A stretch of DNA of 44,219 bases from NCBI GenBank assembly GCA_039819545.1, contig JBCBRS010000026.1, forward strand, positions 1-44,219. The letters run 5' to 3'. Of the stretch, positions 1 to 7,100 are shown in pieces. The position numbers and the translations under genes are program-made. The notes beneath the pieces were generated by a model. That model was given only the letters and a program-made list of their open reading frames with translations. It did not search any database and was not told where the DNA came from. Origin of the DNA: CALLPQ01 sp039819545. GTDB taxonomy: Bacteria > Pseudomonadota > Alphaproteobacteria > Caulobacterales > Parvularculaceae. Within the stretch, counting starts at the first letter, position 1. Every line of letters starts with the position of its first letter.

Positions 1-48
1 ATCGTCCTCAATGCCATGATGAAAAATAAAACCGTCTATCAATCTTGA
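1..48 (+). CDS. C-terminal tail of a truncated gene, possibly an IS110-type transposase
   Basis: The window opens in a reading frame that ends at a TGA at 46-48 and gives the tail IVLNAMMKNKTVYQS. A tail of the form LNAM(L/M)+K near the stop resembles the C-terminus of IS110/IS1111-family transposases, where a short helix follows the catalytic domain. Only 15 residues are visible, so the family call is a resemblance and not a demonstration. A mobile element here would fit the repeat-rich stretch that follows. The rest of the gene lies outside the window. Confidence 0.3.
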   Translation: MVLNAMMKNKTVYQS

Positions 49-57
49 GAACAGTTG

Positions 58-113
58 CCGGGTCTTACGCCCGGGGATACGGAATAGTTGCGGGGATAGT
101 TATCCCCGCCCGC
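58..113. repeat. Short CCCGGG-type palindromic repeat fragment
   Basis: The stretch contains GCCGGGTCTTACGCCCGGGG followed by ATACGG, which matches the ends of the repeat units at 531-833. It is followed by a second small palindrome, GGGGATAGTTATCCCC. It appears to be a degenerate member of the same repeat family, lying between the truncated gene and the hypothetical gene. Confidence 0.4.
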
Positions 114-137
114 CTCACCCCGGCTATGCTGCCGCCC

Positions 138-899
138 ATGAAAAACTCAAGCCCCCTCTTTGACACAGACGATAGCCTCGAAGCCATTTTGCGCTTTGCG
201 GACCGCTGCATGGACCTTAGCGAGGACTTGCATCGCCGGGTCATGCGGCTTGATTTTCTGAAGAATGATCTCGGGTTTGTTCTCTCACTGGCCTTTATGC
301 GGCTGTTTGTGATTTCCAGCCGGCTCCTCGATTATGCCAGCCACCCTGTGCCTTATCGTCCGTGTACACCGCGTCCCTCACGCGCGGGAGAATATCGCAA
401 TCGCGAGCGGTCGCTCGCCGCACGGCTTGATGATCGGTTTGGCATCCTTGCCCAAGTCAACATGCTGGCTGCAAAGGGTCGGCAGATGATCCGCCGGGAC
501 CAGGCAGCCCGGTTTGGTTCACAAAAATCCGTATTCCCGGGCAAGCGGAGCGTAGACCCGGGAACTGTTGCTGCATCCTCCGTACCCCAATTACGAGACT
601 CCGGATCAGGTCCGGGGATACGGGGAGGGGTTGCCAAATCAGGAACTGTTCGAACATCCTCCGAACCTGTTGAGGGGGGACCCGGGTCTTTATTCTCCTT
701 TGGCGCCCGGGGACCCGGGGGAGATATCAAAAATAAACCCGTATTCCCGGGCAAGCGGAGCGCCGACCCGGGAACTGTTGCCACATCCTCCGTCCCCAAA
801 TCAGCAGACCCTGGATCAAGTCCGGGGATACGCAGAGGGAATGCCAAATTAGGAAACGCCGGATCAAGTCCGCAGATACGGCATACGGTTCCGACGTAG
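138..899 (+). CDS. Hypothetical protein with a repeat-derived C-terminal third
   Basis: This is an unrecognised protein of about 253 residues from the ATG at 138. The frame stays open further upstream, but only a TTG is available there. Residues 1 to about 130 look like a genuine small helical protein: an acidic start (FDTDDSLEAILRFADRC), then a hydrophobic stretch (LGFVLSLAFMRLFVISS), then a basic, Arg-rich part. From about residue 131 the frame runs through two copies of a palindromic repeat and further fragments, so the peptide there (FPGKRSxDPGTVAxSSVP, twice) is a translation of the repeat and is rich in Gly, Pro and Ser. No clear ribosome binding site precedes 138. It may be a real gene extended by repeat insertion or a decaying one. 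No function is assigned. Confidence 0.4.
   Translation: MKNSSPLFDTDDSLEAILRFADRCMDLSEDLHRRVMRLDFLKNDLGFVLSLAFMRLFVISSRLLDYASHPVPYRPCTPRPSRAGEYRNRERSLAARLDDRFGILAQVNMLAAKGRQMIRRDQAARFGSQKSVFPGKRSVDPGTVAASSVPQLRDSGSGPGIRGGVAKSGTVRTSSEPVEGGPGSLFSFGARGPGGDIKNKPVFPGKRSADPGTVATSSVPKSADPGSSPGIRRGNAKLGNAGSSPQIRHTVPT
531..624. repeat. Composite palindromic repeat, copy 1
   Basis: The unit starts GTATTCCCGGGCAAGCGGAG, contains a CCCGGG...CCCGGG inverted pair around an AAGCGGAGCG core, and ends CCGGATCAGGTCCGGGGATA. Both halves have dyad symmetry. The same arrangement recurs exactly 210 bp downstream. This looks like the REP/RPE-type repeat families scattered through alphaproteobacterial genomes. Confidence 0.75.
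641..726. repeat. Degenerate palindromic repeat fragment between two full copies
   Basis: It begins GGAACTGTTCGAACATCCTC, which resembles the GGAACTGTTGCNNCATCCTC inner segment of the full copies, and ends in GGGGGACCCGGG...GCCCGGGGACCCGGGGG. It is therefore a shuffled or decayed unit of the same family, still read in frame by the hypothetical gene. Confidence 0.5.
741..833. repeat. Composite palindromic repeat, copy 2
   Basis: This is nearly identical to 531-624: the same GTATTCCCGGGCAAGCGGAG start, the same GACCCGGGAACTGTTGC inner segment, and the end GGATCAAGTCCGGGGATACG. It sits 210 bp (70 codons) after copy 1, so both copies are read in the same frame. Confidence 0.75.
852..887. repeat. 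Half-unit of the palindromic repeat
   Basis: GGAAACGCCGGATCAAGTCC followed by GCAGATACGG matches only the distal half (GGATCAAGTCCGGGGATACG) of the composite repeat. It ends just before the stop codon of the hypothetical gene. Confidence 0.5.
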
Positions 900-983
900 C
901 ATCTCCCCGACAAACCCGAACACGATTAGGCACCATGCTGAGCTGGCGCGGACCCCTCGTCCCGGCACCCTTTCGGCTGCGCG

Positions 984-2399
984 CTAGCCGATAATCGCTT
1001 TGATCTCCACAAATTCATCAAAGGCAAGGTCGCCCCATTCGCGGCCATTGCCTGATTGTTTATAGCCGCCGAAGGGGGCATCGCGGTCAACGGGTGTGCC
1101 GTTAATGATCACCTGGCCGGCCCGGATTTGTCTTGCGACTTTATTGATCCGGTTTTTGTCGGCACCCTGAACATAAGAGGCAAGACCATAGGGCGTATCA
1201 TTGGCAATCCGGACGGCGTCTTCATCATCGGTATAAGGAATGATACACAGGACGGGCCCGAAAATTTCCTCACGCGCGATGGTCATGTCATTAGCGACAT
1301 CGGTAAACACCGTTGGCCGCGCATAATAGCCGCTATTCAGGCCATCGGGCTTGCCCGGCCCGCCAGCGATCAGCCTCGCACCTTCCTCAATGCCTTTTTC
1401 AATCAGCCCCTGAACCTTTTCCCATTGTGCAGAGGAGACGAGGGGGCCGCACCAGACCTGGTCGGCGGGATCGCCGACAGCGAGGCTATTGGCCGTTTCG
1501 GCGGCGATGGCGTTCACCTCCTCCAACCGGGTCGCTGGCACGAGCATGCGCGTGGGCGCGTTGCAACTTTGACCCGTATTCATGGTGACATGCCGAACAC
1601 CGGCGGCGACTGCTTTGGTAAAATTGGCATCGTCGAGAATGATGTTGGGCGATTTGCCGCCCAGTTCCTGGTGCACGCGTTTGACCGTGGGGGCGGCGTT
1701 GCGGGCGACTTCGATGCCGGCCCGGGTCGAGCCGGTGATCGAAACCATATCGACCAGGGGGTGCGCCGAAAGAGCGGCCCCCGCCTCCGGCCCGCTGCCG
1801 TTGACGAGATTAAATACACCGGCAGGCAGACCCGCCTCGTGCAGGATTTCTGCCCAAAGCTGCGCCGAGAACGGGGCAATTTCCGACGGTTTCAGCACCA
1901 TGGTGCAGCCCATGGCAAGTGCCGGGGCAACCTTTGCTGCAATCTGGTTCGATGGCCAGTTCCACGGGGTGATAAAGCCGCAAACGCCTACCGGCTCTTT
2001 GGTGACCAGCGTTTTGCCGCGCGGCACGTCAAAATAATAGTCGGCCAGGGCCTGCGCCGCCGTCTTCAAATGGCCCAGACCAATGGGCGCCTGATAGTCT
2101 TTGGCAAGCCAGCTGGGCGCGCCCATTTCCTCCGTAATCGCTGCCGCCATATCAGGCAGGCGTTTTTCGTAAATGGCCGCGGCTGCGTTAAGAAGGTCAA
2201 TCCGCTCAGCCTTATTGGTGGTTGCAAAGGCGGGGAACGCCGCTGCTGCCGCGCGCACCGCCCGGTCGATATCCGCCGCATTGCCCAGGGCGATTTCCCC
2301 CGCTTTTTCCTCCGTTGCCGGATTGATAACGTCAAGGCGGGCAGCGCTATCCGGGTCGCAAAACGCGCCATCGATATAGAATTTTGTCAGGGTACGCAT
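984..2399 (-). CDS. NAD(P)+-dependent aldehyde dehydrogenase
   Basis: This enzyme of 471 residues, normal length for the family, oxidises an aldehyde to the carboxylic acid using NAD(P)+. The ALDH core is complete: PWNWP with the oxyanion Asn near 147, the cofactor-binding ITGSTRAG near 221-228, the general base Glu245 in HQELGGKSP, and the catalytic cysteine Cys279 in NTGQSCNAP. The EIFGPVL motif is present near the C-terminus. The start is the ATG at 2399, preceded by GAGG. It is the last gene of a three-gene minus-strand set with a thioesterase and a crotonase, which suggests acyl-CoA or aldehyde catabolism. The substrate cannot be read from the sequence; it resembles the broad aldehyde dehydrogenases often annotated as 3-succinoylsemialdehyde-pyridine or betaine-aldehyde type. 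Confidence 0.93.
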   Translation of the reverse strand: MRTLTKFYIDGAFCDPDSAARLDVINPATEEKAGEIALGNAADIDRAVRAAAAAFPAFATTNKAERIDLLNAAAAIYEKRLPDMAAAITEEMGAPSWLAKDYQAPIGLGHLKTAAQALADYYFDVPRGKTLVTKEPVGVCGFITPWNWPSNQIAAKVAPALAMGCTMVLKPSEIAPFSAQLWAEILHEAGLPAGVFNLVNGSGPEAGAALSAHPLVDMVSITGSTRAGIEVARNAAPTVKRVHQELGGKSPNIILDDANFTKAVAAGVRHVTMNTGQSCNAPTRMLVPATRLEEVNAIAAETANSLAVGDPADQVWCGPLVSSAQWEKVQGLIEKGIEEGARLIAGGPGKPDGLNSGYYARPTVFTDVANDMTIAREEIFGPVLCIIPYTDDEDAVRIANDTPYGLASYVQGADKNRINKVARQIRAGQVIINGTPVDRDAPFGGYKQSGNGREWGDLAFDEFVEIKAIIG

Positions 2400-2488
2400 G
2401 GGCTCAACCTCTATGATTTGGCAAGGCCCGAATTGAACAAGGTATGGTGGGCCTCGCGACGGGCAATGCTGTGTTCAGACGCGACGCG

Positions 2489-2953
2489 TCAGGATTTGTA
2501 TTTTGTCAGATATTTCCAAATACCGCTCGCGGTCATGGCGATGCGATCCGGCCCGTTAGTGCGGGCCGTTGCCCAGACGGTGCCAGTCAGAAAAGCAATC
2601 TCCGGGGTGCGGCGGGTGATTTGCGCCTCGGCGATTAATATTTCCCCCGTGTGCACCCCGGCGATAAACTGGCTCGTCAACTCAATGGTGGCACAGGGTT
2701 TTCGGCCACCGGCCATATAGGCGGCGCTGCCCATGGCGTTATCGGCAAGGGTCATCAAAACACCACCGTGGCAGACACCGCCAAGGTTTAGATGCTGCGT
2801 ATCAACGGTCAGGCGCGCATACCATCGTTCTTTGCCCGCTGGCCCTTCCTCCGATGGCGGATCATAGGCAAACGCCATGGGCCCGATCAGGGTACTGAAG
2901 CTTTCGGTCAGGGCATCGCGCCAATCGAGCGCACAAAGATCTGGTAGAGGCAT
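2489..2953 (-). CDS. PaaI-family hotdog-fold acyl-CoA thioesterase
   Basis: The protein has about 154 residues with one hotdog domain. The signature CHGGVLMTLADNAMGSAAY matches the PaaI/4HBT helix, in which the HGG turn and the following Asp/Asn form the active site for thioester hydrolysis. I chose the ATG at 2953; an in-frame TTG at 2962 would add three residues. It lies 70 bp after the crotonase and 89 bp before the aldehyde dehydrogenase on the same strand, so it probably releases CoA from an acyl-CoA handled by that pathway. The true acyl group is unknown. It could alternatively be a general housekeeping thioesterase that relieves CoA sequestration. Confidence 0.85.
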   Translation of the reverse strand: MPLPDLCALDWRDALTESFSTLIGPMAFAYDPPSEEGPAGKERWYARLTVDTQHLNLGGVCHGGVLMTLADNAMGSAAYMAGGRKPCATIELTSQFIAGVHTGEILIAEAQITRRTPEIAFLTGTVWATARTNGPDRIAMTASGIWKYLTKYKS

Positions 2954-2995
2954 GGCATTCAAATACTCAAAGGGCGGCAGGGTTATCGGCTAGAG

Positions 2996-3027
2996 TGTAA
3001 CCTGCTACAGTTTTGTAACCTGCTACA
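2996..3027. repeat. Tandem 14-mer TGTAACCTGCTACA, possible operator
   Basis: TGTAACCTGCTACA occurs twice, at 2996-3009 and 3014-3027, 18 bp apart. Each copy is an imperfect dyad (TGTA...TACA). The second overlaps the last codons of the crotonase gene. The pair lies about 45 bp upstream of the thioesterase start on the minus strand. It could be a regulator binding site for the downstream genes; no regulator gene is adjacent. Confidence 0.4.
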
Positions 3028-3859
3028 CTTTTTTTCGGATGGGCATTAGGTCGTCAAACACGGGCGCGCGTTTCTGGGCTTTGGCCGTGAAGCTTTCCTG
3101 CATATCCTCATGGCGGAGCATCCCGGCGTTCCACACGGCAATATAGTCGAGAGCATCGGCGGTGGAATGGTCGCGCGCATAGTTGAGCATGCGTTTTGAT
3201 CCTGTCACCGCAAGCGGGGCATGGCCAGCGATCGTTTTTGCGATCGCCATCACGCCCGCTACCATATCTGTCTGGTCCTCATAGACGGCGTTGACAAGGC
3301 CAATATCCAAGGCTTTTTCGGCGGGTAGTCGTTCCGCCGTATACGCCATTTGCCGGGCCCAGCCTTCGGGGATGACGTTGGCAAGACGCGGGAATGTGCC
3401 CACATCCGCGGTCATGCCGATGGCCGTTTCCTGCACACAGAAAAAGGCGTCGCGCGTTGCGTACCGACAGTCGCAGGCGGTGACGAGGTCAACACCGGCG
3501 CCAATCGCCCCGCCTTGAACGGCAACAAGAACCGGTTGGCGTGCCTCTTCCAGTGCGGAAAAACACGCTTGCAAGCCGTGTAAATAGTGGCGGAACATCT
3601 CTGCGGCGGTATGTCGATTGTCAGGTTTTTCCGCCATGGCGCCATCGGTAAAAACGCTCAGATCCATCCCGGCGCTGAAGTGTCGTCCGGTTGACGAAAT
3701 CACGATCACCCGGGCCTGGGCCTCATCGGAAATCGCGCGGATGGCCACGGGGAAGTCGCGCCAGAAAGCAGGGTTCATCGCGTTTGCTTTGTCGGGCCGC
3801 GACAATTGCACATGGGCAATGGCGTCCTCGATAGAGACGGTGAAGGAAGGCTCAGACAT
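3023..3859 (-). CDS. Crotonase, delta3,5-delta2,4-dienoyl-CoA isomerase-like
   Basis: This enoyl-CoA hydratase/isomerase-superfamily enzyme has 278 residues. The CoA-binding and oxyanion elements are present (FSAGMDLS near 61-68; GGAIGAGVDLVTACD near 116-130). The acidic residues Asp124, Glu144 and Asp152 have the same spacing (20 and 8) as Asp176, Glu196 and Asp204 of rat dienoyl-CoA isomerase ECH1. The surrounding segment AxGMTADVGTFPRL also matches that subfamily rather than hydratases, which carry two Glu. The predicted role is to shift double bonds so that odd-position unsaturated fatty acids can enter beta-oxidation. The ATG at 3859 is preceded by CGGAGA at good spacing. It leads the minus-strand set with the thioesterase and aldehyde dehydrogenase. 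Confidence 0.88.
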   Translation of the reverse strand: MSEPSFTVSIEDAIAHVQLSRPDKANAMNPAFWRDFPVAIRAISDEAQARVIVISSTGRHFSAGMDLSVFTDGAMAEKPDNRHTAAEMFRHYLHGLQACFSALEEARQPVLVAVQGGAIGAGVDLVTACDCRYATRDAFFCVQETAIGMTADVGTFPRLANVIPEGWARQMAYTAERLPAEKALDIGLVNAVYEDQTDMVAGVMAIAKTIAGHAPLAVTGSKRMLNYARDHSTADALDYIAVWNAGMLRHEDMQESFTAKAQKRAPVFDDLMPIRKKV

Positions 3860-4161
3860 GAATCATTCTCCGGCGTTAACCATGGCGGCTTGCTTAATGG
3901 TGATAGCGTGGAATTCTGCCGCCTGCATCTGTGACGTGCAGTGACCCTACGCGCCATATGGCAACGCACGAGAAGCAAACTGGAATAGCGAAACAGACAA
4001 ACGCCACTCAACTCTGTGGTTGGTCTTATACGCGCACCGCTACCAACTCTTGATTGATAACGGTCTATGCTTGCGTGTTTTGCGCTCGCATATTACCATA
4101 TCGCAATAGCGCACGGCAGTGCACCTGGGTGGGGACCCTTGGGAAATTTTGGGAGAAGACA
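3860..4161. other. Divergent intergenic region, no gene seen
   Basis: These 302 bp separate the crotonase start from the first RTX gene start and must hold promoters for both directions. A frame runs open into the RTX gene from about 4054, but its first 36 residues (Cys- and Trp-containing, unlike the RTX protein) and the position of the ribosome site point to translation starting at 4162. I see no convincing hairpin or RNA gene. Confidence 0.5.
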
Positions 4162-7100
4162 ATGACGATGTTCGTCAATCCATACACCACAGGTGTATTC
4201 GAAACGCGTCCGCGTAAAGCCAATGACGCGGACGAAGGCCCTCGAGAATTTGTCACAACCGTGCCGGTCTCGGTTGCGCCCGGTCCTGCCTTCTCACTGA
4301 GCGTCAGGGCGTCAAGTGCGCTGACCGCAGAAGATTTGCTCGTGGCCGCCGATGATGATTTTTCCGTCGATGCGGCCACGGTGCTCACAGGCAATCTGTT
4401 TGACGATAATGGCAATGGTCCTGATCTTGGCAGCGGCGCCAGCCTGACCATCACCATGGTCCGGGCGGACATGATGGAGATCCCCGTGGGTGAGGAAACG
4501 GTTCTCGCTTCCGGCGCCACTATTCGTGTCGAGGTCAATGGCGATTTTGTCTATAATCCAAATGGCGTTTTTGACAGCCTTGCTGAAGGCGTCAGCGAGA
4601 TCGAAAGCCTGACCTACACAGTTTCCGACGGGCTTGGCACCACGCAGACGGGGTTCTTTCCGGCTGTCGTGTCGCTCGGTACGTTGGACGGGGCGAATGG
4701 CTTTACCCTCGCCGGGCCCACCGCCGCCGACAATAGCGGCGCGGCCATTGCCGGGCTTGGCGATATCAATGGCGATGGCTTTGACGATTTCCTGATCGGC
4801 GCTGCCGAGGCTGATCCCAGTGGCCGCAGCCGCGCCGGCGAAAGCTATGTGGTGTTCGGGTCCGATAGCGGCTTTGCCAGTGCGGTCGATCTTGCGGCGC
4901 TGGACGGGGTGACCGGCTTCACGCTGACGGGAACCGACTCCAATGATCTTGCGGGCTCAGCGGTGGCGAGCGCTGGGGACCTCAATGGCGATGGGATCAA
5001 TGATTTTGTCATCGGCGCGCCCCAGGCTGACCCGACATTCCGCTCTTCAGCAGGCGAAACCTATGTGGTGTTTGGGACGACAGACGGGTTTTCGCCAAAC
5101 GTCGCTCTTGGCAGTCTTGATGGCAGCAACGGCTTCACGATCCTGGGCGGGGGTACCTTTGATCAAAGCGGCAGCGCGCTTGCCAGCGCGGGTGATTTGA
5201 ATGGCGATGGCTTTGACGATCTTCTCATCGGGGTAAGCCGCGGCGATCCGACCGGGCGTAATGATGCCGGGGAAACCTATGTGATCTTCGGCAGTGATGC
5301 TGGGTTCGGTTCGACGCTTGATCTGCGCAATATCGATGGCACCAATGGCTTTATCATCGACGGCGCGGCGAGTGGCGACCGCAGCGGGTCTGCAATCTCC
5401 GCCGCAGGAGACGTGAATGGCGACGGCATCGATGACATTCTGATTGGGGCGCCCAACGCCAATTCTGGCGGCGTAGGCGATGCGGGCGAGGCTTATGTGG
5501 TGTTCGGATCAACCGAAGGCTTCTCGGCGAATTTCGATCTTGCGAGCCTCGACGGCAGCAACGGTTTTGCCTTAAGCGGCGGGATGTTTCTCGACGGTGC
5601 AGGCGTTTCGGTTGCCAATGCCGGTGACGTCAATGGCGACGGTGTTGACGATATCATCATCGGTGCCACTGGCGCTGACCTGAACGGCAGCGGGTCGGGC
5701 GCGGCCTATGTGGTGTTCGGCACCAGCGATGGTTTTGACGCGACGATTGATCTTAGCGGTCTCGATGGTGATGACGGCTTTGTTATTGCCGGATTAAGCG
5801 CGGGAGACAGCCTTGGTGGTTCGGTGTCCGGTCTTGGCGATGTCAATGGTGACGGGCTTGACGATCTGTTGATCGGGGCAAGCGGTGTCGATGCGCCGGG
5901 CGCCAGCAATAGCGGTGCCGCTTATGTGGTGTACGGATCAAGTGAGGGCTTTGCGGCAGCTTTTGATCTTGCCGCCCTTGATGGGATGACCGGCTTTACC
6001 CTTGCCGGTGTGGATGCCGGGGACGGCGCGGGCGTGCGGGTTGCCGCTGCCGGTGACGTGAATGGCGACGGCGTCAACGATATCCTTGTGGGCGCCCCTG
6101 ACGGTGATCCCAATGGCCGCTCCGGTGCCGGCGAAAGCTATATCATTTTTGGCCAGGCGACCTTTGTCGAGCGCGTCGATGAAGCAACCGTGACCATCAC
6201 CATCAACGGGGTCAACGATCTGCCCGTGGCAAACGGTGTGCCCACTGATGTGCGCGCGGTGGCGGGTGAGACGGCGGCGCTTAACCTGTCGTCAATTGCC
6301 CTTGCTGATAGTGATGGCGATCAGCTGACCCTGACGCTTGGCGTCAATGGCGGTAATTTTGAGATGCCCGCCGACGGCACCATGATTGGTGATGGTGTCG
6401 ACGCGGTCTTGACCAATGCGGTCACGGTTACCCTGACCGGTAGCGCCGACGATCTAAACACCTATCTCGATGGCTTGAATAATCTTCAGTACACCCCTGA
6501 CCCTGATAGTAGCGGCGATGATGCGGCGGCGATTTCGCTGACCCTGAGTGATAGTGTTGGCGAGCCCGTTGATCTCGGCGTGATTAATGTGGATGTGGGC
6601 GAGGCGGAAAGCCTGATCGTCACCACAGCAGCCGATGTGGTCGACGCCTTTGATGGTGAGACGTCCCTGCGCGAGGCGATAGCCTTCGCCAATAGCACGC
6701 CCACGGATGATGTAATCAGCTTTGAGGCCGGACTGGCCGGGCAAACGCTCACCCTGACCGAAGGCGCGCTGGTTGTCTCCAGCGGGGTCACAATTGATGG
6801 TGACCTACCCGGTGGTGAAGATTTGGTGATCTCGCCGGCAGATGGGCGTAGCGATATCACGCTGTCGGGCGGCAACGCGTCGCGGCTTTTCGTGGTCACC
6901 GGCGAGGCGGCAAGTCTTGACCTCAACAGCCTGACCTTGCGTGACGGAAGCGCTGCAGAAGGTGACGGCGGTGCGATCCTGGTGGAGGCGGGCGCTGCCG
7001 CCGATCTTACCAATGTAACGCTTACGGATAATAGCGCGGTAAATGGCGGTGCCATTGCCAATGCGGGTACGCTTACCCTGTCGACCGTGACCCTTACGGG

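Noticed and set aside
1056..2720. A long plus-strand open frame (about 554 codons) opposite the aldehyde dehydrogenase and thioesterase
   Set aside because: It is the antisense of two clearly conserved enzymes, has no domain resemblance and crosses both gene boundaries; it is open only because of GC-biased codon use.
4054..4161. An upstream start for the first RTX protein
   Set aside because: The added 36 residues contain Cys and Trp unlike the rest, while the ATG at 4162 has a good ribosome site.
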